Shown piece after piece: positions 12,168 to 27,000 of a stretch of DNA of 64,000 nucleotides. The notes beneath the pieces were generated by a model. The model searched no databases. It saw only the letters and a list, made by a program, of their open reading frames with translations, and was not told the origin of the DNA. Source of the DNA: Adiantum capillus-veneris (Eukaryota; Streptophyta; Polypodiopsida; Polypodiales; Pteridaceae); contig CM043950.1 of the NCBI GenBank assembly GCA_014529385.2, positions 80,224,343-80,288,342 on the forward strand, written 5' to 3'. The translations under genes were made by a program, and so were the position numbers. The stretch's first letter is position 1. Each line of letters opens with the position of its first letter.

Positions 12168-15100
12168 TCAAGTAAAGTTATAGTCAGCAAACAACTCTTC
12201 TCCTGCTTCAACTTGACAAATAGTCTCAATGCATACATGGCCATATTCTTCTGACTTGATGTGTGAAGAGGTGCATTTATGCCAAGGTGGCAAATTTGGA
12301 TCAAATGTATAGCGTACGTTGGGACAGACATTTGTACTGTGAGAACTATTTATATAGCCCGACACGTTTCCTTCTTCTACACAACCAATAATGTATGATT
12401 GATCTTCCTCTTCTTCTATGTTTGGATCCTCTAGAAGAGAATATTTATAAGCTCTTGGAAATATTTTGCATATCTTTTTCCAGTCTTGAAATCTATACTT
12501 ATGCCCTCCATAGTTTAGAATAGTCAAACCACTTTCCAGGGTAGTATGCACAAATAGCCCATAACCAGCTCCTTCAATACATGAAAGTCGCACTTCAAAA
12601 TCCACACCGTTAATATGGAAAATTACATCTTTGGGAATAGGAAAAGTTGGTGTCCCAAAAGGATCTTCATGCCAATCATAGTGTGAAATACATCTAGTTT
12701 TTATATCACTTAACTCCTTTGTGTCTGCAAAAAGAAGAAAATATTATGCATAAAATAATGACAATATCAAAGAAAGATATCATTATTTTATAGTCCAATA
12801 GGTCCATTGTATGGAAGACTTAGAGTGCCTCTTACATGGTGCCTCCAAGGTTTCCAAAAAATAAAATCATTGGAAAAAAAAGGCCACTGTGTCTCCAATC
12901 TATTGCCCATTTGAAGCATAGAGAGAACCAAGGTCCACCACTTGTCCAAGCTAGACATGGAGCATTGACACAAGATCCAACACTTATCCAAGAACCCTAT
13001 AGTATATGTGGTAACATGGGATGCATTGATGCAACAAAAGTAGTCTAGCCTCCTCATCCATCTCTTTTTTCTTGTAGCCTAGAGGGATTAGTTTCAAGGT
13101 CTATCACTAGTCAAAAACTACACATAGAACATTGATACAAGGTTCCACCACATGTGAAACCTATCATCTCTAGTAGCATGGATGGTTTGATATCAAGGTT
13201 CATCGCGTGTCCTACCTATACTCTATTGTAGCATATAGATTCTGGTTTGGTGGTACTACACTTGTCCAAACTTGGCTTGTTGTTGATATCTGGAGGTAAT
13301 CAAGGGTCCTCCACTTGTCCAAGTTAGGCATATAAAACAATTGCAAGGTCCACCATGTGTACAACATATGATTGATTATAGCATGCATGGTCTTATTTCA
13401 TGGGCAACCATCTTCTCTCCAACATGTGTCCAACCTCGGCTCCATTGAAGCATGGAGAGAAGCAAGGTCCACCACTTATCAAAGCTATTATTTTCTCCCA
13501 GTGCTTTCAAAACCCATAATACGTTGTACATGGGGGGGGGGGGATTCTTGTTTCAAGGTCCACCCCTTGGCTAAGATTGGATCCATTGAAACATAAAGAG
13601 AAGCAAGCTCTACCATTTGTCCAAGCTAGGAGCCATTGAAACATGAAAACCCCATAATATGTTGTATACGGGGGTGTTTTTCAAGGTCTACCACTTGTCT
13701 AAGCTATGGTCCATTGGAACATGGAGAGAAGCAAAGCTCCACCACTTTTCTAAGCTAGGATCCATTGAAACATGGAGAGAAGCAAGCTCCATTGTTTGTC
13801 TAAGCTAGGCTCCATTGGAACATGGAGAAAACAAGCTCCACCACTTGCCTATTATTGCATAGAGATTCTGGTTTGAAGGTCCACCACTTGTCCAACCTTG
13901 CCTTCATGTATGGAGATAATCAAGAGTGCAATGCTTCTCTAAGCTAGGGACATAAAAGAGTTTCAAGGTCCACTACATATACGATCTATGATGGGTTGTA
14001 GCATGGGAGGTTTCATTTTAAGGTTGACCACTTCTCCAGCTCCGCTTGTCCAACCTCAGATCCATTGAAGAATGGAGAATAAAGGTGTACCAACTCTCCA
14101 AAATAGGCAAGACAATCTCTATAAAACCCATGAATTGTTAATATATGCTATGCTGTGGAGTTTTGTTTGAAGTTCCACTCCTTATCCAAGCTACAATCCA
14201 TTGAAGCATGGAACTAAGTAAGATATATCTCTAGTCCAAGATAGGATCCATTGAAACATAGAGAGAATCAAGGTCCACCACTTGTCCAAGCTATGCATGG
14301 GTAATTGATATAAGGACCACTACGTTTTCACCTATACTATGCTCTATCATGGATGGTTTCATATCCCACCAATTTTCCAACCTATTTAGTAGGTTGTATT
14401 ATGGGGGTTTGGTTTCAAGGTACTTCACTTGTCTAAGGTGGGTTCCATTGAACCATGGAGAGAAACTATGTCTACCACTTGTCCGAAATATGCTCCTTTA
14501 AAACATAAAAACAAGGTCCACCACTTGTCCAAGCTAAAGTTTCTCTCCATTGAAGCATGGAGAGAAACAAGGTCTACCACCTGTCCAAAATATGCTCCAT
14601 TGAAACATAAAAGCAAGGTCCACCACTTGTCCAAGCTAATATAACAAATGGGTGTTGGTTACAAGGTGTACCACACTTGTCTAAACTAGTCTTCATGCAA
14701 GGTCTACCACATGTCCAAGCTATATGAGCTTGTTTTGAAGGTCTACCACACCTCTTGAAATTAGGATCCATGTAAGGTCCACCTTTTGTCAAGCTATGCA
14801 TTTAATGAGTACTAAAACTAAGTAAATTGCAGTACTTAAATACCTTTCCAAGCTCATTAAGATTTTGGTCTCTAAGGCCGGCCACCACCACATGTCTAAT
14901 CTATGCTCTAATTGATTACTTATGCTAGTTCTCAAAGTCCAAACATAAGCTCCCTTCTAGCAAGGTTAGTTTAAATTTAGGCTCCAGCACCTGTCTAAGC
15001 TAGGTTCAATTTATGAAGCATCACCATTTAACCATGCTACGATCTAATGTATCATATCAAGGGGGTATTGATAAAAGGTCCAAAACTTATTGAGTTCAAG

Positions 15101-17972
15101 CTCTTAAGTAATTAAGTCTTTGTGAGTATTAAATGTTATAGTTTTAGTCTACAGATCCACCATTCAAAAACTCAAGTAATTTACTATTTACATTCAAACC
15201 TTGAATGCTTGAGATAAAAAATACAAACTCAATCAATACTATATAAAGCAAAATCTAACATTAAGAGTATCAAATCAGTAACAAGAAACACTAACATGCA
15301 CAAGAAACTCAAAACATACGTGTCTCCATTTCCAAAAAGTCCTCCATTGACAGAGGATGGTGTTGTTGTTGTTCTTCTTCTCTTTGTGGAGAGCACTCCT
15401 CTGTAACAGGCACAATGTCGCCTGATTGCGAAGTGGATTGTTGAAGTCCAGCCCATTTTTCTATATCTTCATGAGACTTAACAAAGTCTAGCAGCATGGT
15501 CTCCACGCTTTTTGCCTCCTCCACACTATCAATTAAGCAGATAACTTCTTTTTTCTGTTGTATTCCTTCTTGTGCAACCAAGGAGCCATCACCAAAAACA
15601 TCAACAAGCTTGCGGTCTTCAAAACAATATGTACGAATGTAGTGCTTGACCAAAGCTCTTTTTTTGGCCTCCAAATATTGCAAATCTGACATATCGTTAT
15701 CTGCTACTTGAAGAAGAGAACAATCAATTGGCATGGGATGTTCCTCTGATCTTCTTCTCAGGTCTTCAAATGCATTGCCTTGTCCCAAGAAGGCAATAAC
15801 TGTTAGGAATTGAATTGCTCCTTTGCAAGGAGCTGATGGAAAGTGATGCAATGCACCACAACAATGGTAGCTCAGATTATCTCCCATGGCGTGAAAGGCA
15901 CATTGCAATTTTGTGAAGTTAGTGAAATCCACAAATGCAAGAAAGACAAATCCAGGATCTGTTGACCCTCCAGCAATAGCCAAGATCCCATCCAAAGCAT
16001 TGTTAAATGTCTCCTCACTCCACTTCAAATTGCCTCCAACGTTTTTTGTCATATCTAAAACACATAAGCCAATAGGCACTTTATTATTGAAGTGGCGCAT
16101 CAAGTAGAGATTGCCTTCCATTTGTAGGCTCACCACATAGATTGACCATGGCAAATCTCTAGGCTCAGTTTTCTCCTTTTGAAGGTGAATTGCCCATTGC
16201 ATGTATTTTATTGCTCCATCTGGAAAAGCCATTTTCTTTGTTCCACGCGTCAAACTAGATCTGATCCATTCCTCGCATAGCATTAAAATTGTTTTATAAA
16301 CAACATCATTGATGTTATACATTTTGACCACCTCCTCCCAGTCTTTACATGGTGAAGACTCATTCAAATTGTTGAAGCCTTCAAGAAGTGCATCTTGAAT
16401 CAATTTGTCTTGCTTCAACTGCTTGATTCGATCATACATGTCAGTTGCATCACCATCCTTTGCACTCTTTGACAGTAAAATCTTCTCATCTCTAATCTCT
16501 TCTTGAATAGTCTTTACCTCTGATTCCTCAAGGCCACAAAGGTATCTAAATACAGTTGTTGGGGGTTTCTTATTCTCCTCTTCTAGATTTTCAATGATTT
16601 TTATCCAGCAATCATAAACTAAATCAGAGTACGTGACCATGTGTGCCTGTTTAGCAATCCAACTTGCTGCTGCACTCATTCTTGCCAATCGAAGAAAAGC
16701 CTAAAAAGAAATAGAGAAATAATTAAACTATTGAGCAAGATTTGTTAATTAAACACTATCAAAAAGACAAAGAAAATAACTTACATCCCATCCGGCACGA
16801 GATGCATGTCCCTCTGCAATTCCACTTGCTGCCTTTGGTGGTCGTCCTGAGAAGATCCATTGACTCCGTAAATGTCTCAATATTTGGCTGTAAGGTTGCT
16901 TGACATACAATGCCTGAGCCTCCTCATTTGCAATGGCAGATATAGCAGTTGCAACAAATGGAGGAGCATTCACAACAATGCGAGCCTTTCTAAATTTATA
17001 CACGCTAATCAGTCTTTCAAAGATCTCTTTGTTGTTTTGTTCATTGTGAAGCAAAACTTTTGCAGCATAGATTGAATGCTGCCCATCAAGAATCCAATAA
17101 TGATAATCTTTAATTTTTTGCTCCTCTACCTCTTCTACTGCCAAAGGAGTCCCCTTCTTTGATTTTGCATTTCGAACAGGCATCAAATATGCACATGCTG
17201 CAGGCTTGGTCGTACTCCGTGAAAATCCAAATAACACACTTTCAGCGTGTTTTTTATCCATAATACGTGCATTATAGTGATCAGGAGCAAGCCAACAATT
17301 TTGAATAGGGATATCAAATTCCCTATATTGGAAAGGAAAATAATTTATGTACTTATTCATTCCACCTGTATCTTTTTCTTGTCCTTTCATGGCCTCAGCT
17401 TCTAAAACATCTGGATCCACAATTCTCATCTTTGACATTGAACCCTCTGTTGATGAGGATGCCAAAGATGCCTTGTCTACATCCAAAATGGAACTAGTTC
17501 GCTTAGCTTCTACTTTCTGCACTTTTGCTTGCTTCTTTGTGGATGGTGGTCGTGAAGCTTTCACCTTTTTTCGTTGTAGTGTGGCAATGATGGAGCTTTG
17601 AAGTTGATCTGCTGTGATATTTGGATTTGATTCTGCAAACTTCCATCCTCGAGAAAACATTGTCTCTTCTTTGTTTCTAGACATGCGCTCCAATGCATAT
17701 GCTCCTGGAGATAGTTGAAATTCTAGATTCATTGGAACTAGAATGTCAATGCATTCCACCTCTGGATGACTATCAACTACAGAGACAGATGCTTCCACAA
17801 CTTGTCCAACATCTTCAAACAAGCTGTCATTCTCCTTTTTGGCAATAAATAGATGCACCTTATGAAATTGTGCACCCTCTATACCATGTATGTCCAAATA
17901 CCATTTCCTAAGATCATTGCAAGTATAGTCAACTGAGACAGCAACCCTTGCAACCTGTTTTTTTGGAGCCAT
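12168..17972 (-). CDS. ParB-like / degenerate-methyltransferase-like / SET-domain protein (3 exons)
   Basis: Exons 17972-16785, 16700-15320 and 12724-12168 splice in frame to about 1041 aa. The introns are 84 bp (GTAAGT..TTTTTAG) and 2595 bp (GTATGT..TTTTTGCAG, phase 1). The ATG at 17972 follows a TTTGTTTCAG acceptor, so a 5'-UTR intron is likely. Residues 130-160 are basic (possible nuclear signal). Residues 205-375 resemble a ParB/sulfiredoxin-like fold, with WILDGQHS at 293-300. Residues 570-800 weakly recall an adenine-methyltransferase fold (VDVFGDGS at 762-769; VLDMTK at about 610 where DPPW would be expected, so probably inactive if related). Residues 899-1041 are a SET domain: IEGAGYGLF, GYINSSHSTNVCPN (979-992) and GEELFADYNF at the C-terminus. 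SET domains methylate protein lysines. SET and the splicing are confident, ParB-like moderate, methyltransferase tentative. Confidence 0.75.
12725..15319 (-). repeat. 2.6-kb intron packed with the element's motif repeats
   Basis: This is intron 2 of the ParB-like/SET gene. About 12.9-14.8 kb carries many AAGGTCCACCACTTGTCCAA motifs with CCATTGAAACATGGAGAGAA spacers, less regular than the 18-34 kb array, plus a short G tract near 13530. The motif therefore lies inside a transcribed unit as well as between genes. Confidence 0.75.
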
Positions 17973-18047
17973 CTTTCCTGAAACAAAAAAAACCAAATGT
18001 TATTTTAACATATACTTTTTTGTAATGGATTAAGTTTGTGTGAATAC
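17973..18047. promoter_or_regulatory. Upstream region of the ParB-like/SET gene (not resolved)
   Basis: Only about 75 bases separate the ATG from the first motif copy of the large array, and part of this is the 3' end of a probable 5'-UTR intron. The true promoter should therefore lie within or beyond motif-rich DNA. No TATA box was assigned. Confidence 0.3.
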
Positions 18048-21000
18048 AAGTTCCACCACTTGTTCAAGCTAGATCTAAGCAAGTATACATAGTGATCATT
18101 TAAGCTAGTAAACTAAGGGAAGGGAGAAGTAAGGTCCACCACTTGTCCAAGCTTAGCTCTAGACAACATGGAGAGATTCGAGGTCTACTAATTGTCTAAT
18201 ATAGGCTAACTATATTGAAACATAGAGAGAAGCAAAGGTCCACCACTTGTCCAATCTAGGGTCCATTGAAACATGGAGAGAAGGATGCTCCACCATTTGT
18301 CCAAAATAGGCTCCATTGAAACATGAAGAGAAGCAAGATGCACCATGTCTTTGAGATGCTAGGCTCCATTGAAATACCTTAAACCCATGATATTTTGTAT
18401 ATGTGGGGTTTAAATTCAAGGTCCACCACTTGTCCAACCTATTATCCCTAGTAGCATGAGTGGTTTGGTCTCAAGATTCACCACTTTTCCACTCTATGTC
18501 ATTATATTAAGAAGATCTGGGTGTTAAGGTCCACCACTTGTCCAACCTATAAGGCTATATCTTAAATGGTATTATTTACCACCACTTGGAATGCACATGA
18601 TGGGTTTTACATAGGGGTATGGTTCCAAGGTCCACCACTTGTCCAAGCTAACTCTATTGAAACATAGAGAGAATCAAAGGTCCACCACTTGTCCAAGCTA
18701 GGCTCCATTGAAACATGGAGAGAAGGATGCTCCACCATTTGTCCAAGCCAGGTTTGATTGAAACATGAAGAGAAGCAAGCTGCACCATGTCTCCAAAATG
18801 CTAGGCTCCATTGAAATATCTTAAACCCATGATATTTCGTACATGGGGGGTTTACATTCAAGGTCCACCACTTGTCCAACCTATTATCACTAGTAGCATG
18901 AGTGGTTTGATGTCAAGATTCACCACTTTTCCACTCTATGTCATTATATTAAGAAGATCTGGGTGTTAAGGTCCACCACTTGTCCAACCTATAAGGCTAT
19001 ATCTTAAAGGGTATTCTTTCTCACCACTTGGAATGACCATGATAGGTTTTACATGGGGGTTTGGTTCCAAGTTCCACCACTTGTCCAAGCTAACTCTATT
19101 GAAACATAGAGAGAAGCAAAGGTCCACCACTTGTCTAAGCTAGGGTCCATTGAAACATGGAGAGAAGGATGCTCCACCATTTGTCCAAGATAGGCTCCAT
19201 TGAAACATGAAGAGAAGCAAGCTGCACCATGTCTCCAAGATGCTAAGATCCATTGAAATACCTTAAACCCACGATATTTTGTACATGGGGAGTTTACATT
19301 CAAGGTCCACCACTTGTCCAACCTATTATCTCTAGTAGCATGAGTGGTTTGGTCTCAAGATTCACCACTTTTCCACTCTATGTCATTACGTTAAGAAGAT
19401 CTGGGTGTTAAGGTCGACCACTTGTCCAACCTATAAGGGTATATCTTAAAGGGTATTCTTTCTCACCACTTGAAATGTCCATGATATGTTTTACATGGGG
19501 GTTTGGCTCCAAGGTCCACCACTTGTCCAAGCTAACTCTATTGAAACATAGAGAGAAACAAAGGTCCACCACTTGTCCAAGCTAGGCTCCATTGAAACAT
19601 GGAGAGAAGGATCCTCTACCATTTGTCGAAGCTAACTCTATTGAAACATGGGGGGTTTACATTCAAGGTCCACCACTTGTCCAACCTATTAACGCTAGTA
19701 GCATGAGTGGTTTGGTCTCAAGATTCACCACTTTTTCACTCTATGTCATTATATTAAGAATATTTGGGTGTTAAGGTCCACCACTTGTCCAACCTATAAG
19801 GCTATATCTTAAGGGTTATTCTTTCTCACCACTTGGAGTGACCAGCATAGGTTTTACATGGGGGTTTTGTTTCAAGGTCCACCACTTGTCCAAGCTAACT
19901 CTATTGAAACATAGAGAGAATCAAAGGTCCACCACTTGTCCAAGCTAGGGTCCATTGAAACATGGAGAGAAGGATGCTCCACCATTTGTCCAAGATACGC
20001 TCCATTGAAACATGAAGAGAAGCAAGCTACACCATGTCTCCAAGATGCTAGGCTCCATTGAAATACCTCAAACCCATGATATTTTGTACATGGGGGTTTA
20101 CATTCAAGGTCCACCACTTGTCCAACCTATTATCTCTAGTAGCATGAGTGGTTTGGTCTCAAGATTCACCATTTTTCCACTCTATGTCATTCTATTAAGA
20201 ATATCTGGGTGCTAAGGTCCACCACTTGTCCAACCTATAAGGCTATATCTTAAACTTTATTCTTTCTCACCACTTGGAGTTACCAAGATAGGTTTTACAT
20301 GGGAGTTTGGTTCCAAGGCCCACCACTTGTCCAAGCTAACTCTATTGAAACATAGAGAGAAGCAAAGGTCCACCACTTGTCCAAGCTAGGCTCCATTGAA
20401 ACATGGAGAGAAGGATGCTCCACCATTTGTCCAAGATAGGCTCCATTGAAACATGAAGGGAAGCAATCTGCACCATGTCTCCAAGATGCTAGGCTCCATT
20501 GAAATACCTTAAACCCATGATATTTCGTACATGGGGGGTTTACATTCAAGGTCCACCACTTGTCCAACCTATTATTCTTAGTAGCATGAGTGGTTTGGTC
20601 TCAAGATTTACCACTTTTCCACTCTATGTCGTTATATTATGAAGATCTAGGTTTTAAGGTCGACCACTTGTCCAACCTATAAGGCTAGATCTTAAAGGGT
20701 ATTATTTCTCACCACTTGGAATGACCATGATATGTTTTACATGGGGGTTTGGTTTCAAGGTCCACCACTTGTCCAAGCTAACTCTATGGAAACATAGAGA
20801 GAAGCAAAGGTCCACCACTTGTCCAAGCTAGGCTCCACTGAGACATTTAGAGAAGGATGATCCCCCATTGGTGGAAGATAGGCTTCATTGAAACATGAAA
20901 AGAAGCAAGTTGCACCATGTCTCCAAGATTCTAGGATCCATTGAAATACCTTAAACCCACGATATTGTTTACATGTGGGGTTTAACGTCAAGGTCAGTCA

Positions 21001-24000
21001 CTTTTCCAAGCTATTATCCCTAGTAGCATGAGTGGTTTGGTCTCAAGATTCACCACTTTTCCACTCTATGTCATTATATAAAGAAGATCTAGGTGTTAAG
21101 GTCGACCACTTGTCCAACCTATAAGGGTATATCTTAAAGGGTATTCTTTCTCACCACTTGAAATGTCCATGATATGTTTTACATAGGGGTTTGGTTCCAA
21201 GGTCCACCACTTATCCAAGCTAACTTTATTCTTCTCATAGAGAGAAGCAAAGGTCCACCACTTGTCCAAGCTAGGCTCCATTGAAACATGGAGAGAAGGA
21301 TGCTCCACCATTTGTCGAAGCTAACTCTATTGAAACATGGAAGGTTTACATTCAAGGTCCACCAGTTGTCCAACCTATTAACGCTAGTAGCATGAGGGGT
21401 TTGGTCTCAAGATTCACCACTTTTTCACTCTGTGTCATTATATTAAGAATATTTGGGTATTAAGGTCCACCACTTGTCCAACCTATAAGACTATATCTTA
21501 ATGGTTATTCTTTCTGACCACTTGGAGTGACCATGAAAGGTTTTACATGGGGGTTTGGTTCCAAGGTCCACCACTTGTCCAAGCTAACTCTATTGAAACA
21601 TAGAGAGAAGCAAAGGTCCACCACTTGTCTAAGCTAGGGTCTATTGAAACATGGAGAGAAGGATGCTCCACCATTTGTCCAAGATAGACTCCATTGAAAC
21701 ATGAAGAGAAGCAAGCTGCACCATATCTCCAAGATGCTAGCCTCCATCGAAATACCTTAAACCCACGTTATTTTGTACATGGGGAGTTTACATTCAAGAT
21801 CACAATTTGTCCAACCTATTATCGCTAGTAGCATGAGTGGTTTGCTCTCAAGATTCACCACTTTTCCACTCTCTGTCATTATATTAAGAATATTTGGGTG
21901 TTAAGGTCCACCACTTGTCCAACCTATAAGACTATATCTTAATGGTTATTCTTTCTCACCCCTTGAAAGACTATATCTTAATGGTTATCCCTAGCTATTA
22001 TTGCTAGTAGCCTGAGTGGTTTGGTCTCAAGATTCACCACTTTTATTAAGAATATGTGGGTGTTAAGGTCCACCACTTGTCCAACCTATAAGGCTACATC
22101 TTAAAGGTTATTCTTTCTTACTACTTGGAGTGACCATGATAGGTTTTACATGGGGGTTTGGTTCCAAGGTCCACCACTTGTCCAAGCTAACTCTATTGAA
22201 ACATAGAGAGAAGCAAAGGTCCACCCCTTGTCTAAGCTAGGGTCCATTGAAACATGGAGAGAAGGATGCTCCACCATTTGTCCAAGGTAGGCTCCATTGA
22301 AACATGAGGAGAATCAAGGTGCACCATGTCTCCAAGATGCTAGGCTCCATCGAAAAACATTAAACCCACGATATGTCGTAGATGAGGGGTTTACATTCAA
22401 GGTCCAACACTTGTCCAAGCTATTATTGGTAGTAGCCTGAGTGGTTTGGTCTCAAGATTCACCACTTTTCCACTCTATGTCATTATATTAAGAATATGCG
22501 CGTGTTAAGGTCCACCACTTGTCCAACCTATAAGGCTACATCTTAAAGGTTATTCTTTATTACCACTTGGAGTGACCATGATAGGTTTTACATGGGGGTT
22601 TGGTTCCAAGGTCCACCACTTGTCCAAGCTAACTCTATTGAAACATAGAGAGAAACAAAGGTCCACCACTTGTCCAAGCTAGGGTCCATTGAAACATGGA
22701 GAGAAGGATGCTCCACCATTTGTCCAAGATAGGCTCCATTGAAACATGACGAGAAGCAAGTGCACCATGTCTCCAAGATGCTATGCTCCATCGAAATACA
22801 TTAAACCCACGATATTTCGTAGATGAGGGGTTTACATTCAAGGTCCACCACTTGTCCAAGCTATTATTGCTAGTAGCCTGAGTGGTTTGGTCTCAAGATT
22901 CACCACTTTTATTAAGAATATGTGGGTGTTAAGGTCCACCACTTGTCCAACCTATAAGGCTACATCTTAAAGGTTATTCTTTCTTACTACTTGGAGTGAC
23001 CATGATAGGTTTTACATGGGGGTTTGGTTCCAAGTTCCACCACTTGTCCAAGCTAACTCTATTGAAACATAGAGAGAAGAAAATGTCCACCCCTTGTCTA
23101 AGCTAGGGTCCATTGAAACATGGAGAGAAGGATGCTCCACCATTTGTCCAAGGTAGGCTCCATTGAAACATGACGAGAAGCAAGGTGCACCATATCTCCA
23201 AGATGCTAGGCTCCATCGAAAAACATTAAACCCACGATATGTCGTAGATGAGGGGTTTACATTCAAGGTCCACACTTGTCCAAGCTATTATTGGTAGTAG
23301 CCTGAGTGGTTTGGTCTCAAGATTCACCACTTTTCCACTCTATGTCATTATATTAAGAATAGCGCGTGTTAAGGTCCACCACTTGTCCAACCTATAAGGC
23401 TACATCTTAAAGGTTATTCTTTATTACCACTTGGAGTGACCATGATAGGTTTTACATGGGCGTTTGGTTCCAAGGTCCACCACTTGTCCAAGCTAACTCT
23501 ATTGAAACATAGAGAGAAACAAAGGTCCACCACTTGTCCAAGCTAGGGTCCATTGAAACATGGAGAGAAGGATGCTCCACCATTTGTCCAAGATAGGCTC
23601 CATTGAAACATGACGAGAGGCAAGCTGCACCATGTCTCCAAGATGCTAGGCTCCATCGAAATACATTAAACCCACGATATTTCGTAGATGACGGATTTAC
23701 ATTCAAGGTCCACCACTTGTCCCAGGAGCTATTATTGGTTATAGCCTGAGTGGTTTGGTCTCAAGATTCACCACTTTTATAAGAAAATGTGTGTGTTAAG
23801 GTCCACCACTTGTCCAACCTAAAGTCTTACATCTTTAAGGTTATTCTTTCTTACCTACTTGGAGTGACCATGATAGGTTTTACATGGGGGTTTGGTTCCA
23901 AGGTCCACCACTTGTCCAAGCTAACTCTATTGAAACATAGAGAGAAGCAAAGGTCCACCCCTTGTCTAAGCTAGGGTCCATTGAAACATGGAGAGAAGGA

Positions 24001-27000
24001 TGCTCCACCATTTGTCCAAGGTAGGCTCCATTGAAACATGAGGAGAAGCAAGGTGCACCATGTCTCCAAGATGCTAGGCTCCATCGAAAAACATTAAACC
24101 CACGATATGTCGTAGATGAGGGTTTACATTCAAGGTCCACACTTGTCCAAGCTATTATTGGTAGTAGCCTGAGTGGTTTGGTCTCAAGATTCACCACTTT
24201 TCCACTCTATGTCATTATATTAAGAATATGCGCGTGTTAAGGTCCACCACTTGTCCAACCTATAAGGCTACATCTTAAAGGTTATTCTTTCTCACCACTT
24301 GGAGTGACCATGATAGGTTTTACATGGGGGTTTGGTTCCAAGGTCCACCACTTGTCCAAGCTAACTCTATTGAAACATAGAGAGAAACAAAGGTCCACCA
24401 CTTGTCCAAGCTAGGGTCCATTGAAACATGGAGAGAAGGATGCTCCACCATTTGTCCAAGATAGGCTCCATTGAAACATGACGAGAAGCAAGGTGCACCA
24501 TGTCTCCAAGATGCTAGGCTCCATCGAAAAACATTAAACCCACGATATGTCGTAGATGAGGGGTTTACATTCAAGGTCCAACACTTGTCCAAGCTATTAT
24601 TGGTAGTAGCCTGAGTGGTTTGGTCTCAAGATTCACCACTTTTCCACTCTATGTCATTATATTAAGAATATGCGCGTGTTAAGGTCCACCACTTGTCCAA
24701 CCTATAAGGCTACATCTTAAAGGTTATTCTTTATTACCACTTGGAGTGACCATGATAGGTTTACATGGGGGTTTGGTTCCAAGGTCCACCACTTGTCCAA
24801 GCTAACTCTATTGAAACATAGAGAGAAACAAAGGTCCACCACTTGTCCAAGCTAGGGTCCATTGAAACATGGAGAGAAGGATGCTCCACCATTTGTCCAA
24901 GATAGGCTCCATTGAAACATGACGAGAAGCAAGGTGCACCATGTCTCCAAGATGCTAGGCTCCATCGAAATACATTAAACCCACGATATTTCGTAGATGA
25001 GGGGTTTACATTCAAGGTCCACCACTTGTCCAAGCTATTATTGCTAGTAGCCTGAGTGGTTTGGTCTCAAGATTCACCACTTTTATTAAGAATATGTGGG
25101 TGTTAAGGTCCACCACTTGTCCAACCTATAAGGCTACATCTTAAAGGTTATTCTTTCTTACTACTTGGAGTGACCATGATAGGTTTTACATGGGGTTTTG
25201 GTTCCAAGGTCCACCACTTGTCCAAGCTAACTCTATTGAAACATAGAGAGAAGCAAAGGTCCACCCCTTGTCTAAGCTAGGGTCCATTGAAACATGGAGA
25301 GAAGGATGCTCCACCATTTGTCCAAGGTAGGCTCCATTGAAACATGAGGAGAAGCAAGGTGCACCATGTCTCCAAGATGCTAGGCTCCATCGAAAAACAT
25401 TAAACCCACGATATGTCGTAGATGAGGGGTTACATTCAAGGTCCACACTTGTCCAAGCTATTATTGGTAGTAGCCTGAGTGGTTTGGTCTCAAGATTCAC
25501 CACTTTTCCACTCTATGTCATTATATTAAGAATATGCGCGTGTTAAGGTCCACCACTTGTCCAACCTATAAGGCTACATCTTAAAGGTTATTCTTTATTA
25601 CCACTTGGAGTGACCATGATAGGTTTTACATGGGGGTTTGGTTCCAAGGTCCACCACTTGTCCAAGCTAACTCTATTGAAACATAGAGAGAAACAAAGGT
25701 CCACCACTTGTCCAAGCTAGGGTCCATTGAAACATGGAGAGAAGGATGCTCCACCATTTGTCCAAGATAGGCTCCATTGAAACATGACGAGAGGCAAGGT
25801 GCACCATGTCTCCAAGATGCTAGGCTCCATCGAAATACATTAAACCCACGATATTTCGTAGATGACGGATTTACATTCAAGGTCCACCACTTGTCCAAGC
25901 TATTATTGGTTATAGCCTGAGTGGTTTAGTCTCAAGATTCACCACTTTTATTAAGAATATGTGGGTGTTAAGGTCCACCACTTGTCCAACCTATAAGGCT
26001 ACATCTTAAAGGTTATTCTTTCTTACTACTTGGAGTGACCATGATAGGTTTTACATGGGGGTTTGGTTCCAAGGTCCACCACTTGTCCAAGCTAACTCTA
26101 TTGAAACATAGAGAGAAGCAAAGGTCCACCCCTTGTCTAAGCTAGGGTCCATTGAAACATGGAGAGAAGGATGCTCCACCATTTGTCCAAGGTAGGCTCC
26201 ATTGAAACATGAGGAGAATCAAGGTGCACCATGTCTCCAAGATGCTAGGCTCCATAGAAAAACATTAAACCCACGATATGTCGTAGATGAGGGGTTTACA
26301 TTCAAGGTCCAACACTTGTCTAAGCTATTATCACTAGTAGCATCAGTGGTTTTGTCTCAAGATTCACCACTTTTTCACTCTATGTCATTATATTAAGAAT
26401 ATGCGCGTGTTAAGGTCCACAACTTGTCCAACCTATAAGGCTACATCTTAAAGGTTATTCTTTATTACCACTTGGAGTGACCATGATAGGTTTTACATGG
26501 GGGTTTGGTTCCAAGGTCCACCACTTGTCCAAGCTAATTCTATTGAAACATAGAGAGAAACAAAGGTCCACCACTTGTCCAAGCCAGGCTCCATTAAAAC
26601 ATGGAGAGAAGGATGCTCCACCATTTGTCCAAGCTAACTCCATTGAAACATGACGAGAAGCAAGCTGCACCATGTCTCCAAGATGCTAGGCTCCATCGAA
26701 ATACATTAAACCCACGATATTTCGTAGATGAGGGGTTTACATTCAAGGTCCACCACTTGTCCAAGCTATTATTGCTAGTAGCCTGAGTGGTTTGGTCTCA
26801 AGATTCACCACTTTTATTAAGAATATGTTGGTGTTAAGGTCCACCACTTGTCCAACCTATAAGGCTACATCTTAAAGGTTATTCTTTCTTACTACTTGGA
26901 GTGACCATGATAGGTTTTACATGGGGGTTTGGTTCCAAGGTCCACCACTTGTCCAAGCTAACTCTATTGAAACATAGAGAGAAGCAAAGGTCCACCCCTT

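Noticed and set aside
10327-12724. Fusion of the SET exon with the downstream FCP1-like gene
   Set aside because: The SET frame ends in TGA at 12168 directly after the conserved C-terminal DYNF motif, with no donor before it, and the FCP1-like gene has its own ATG.
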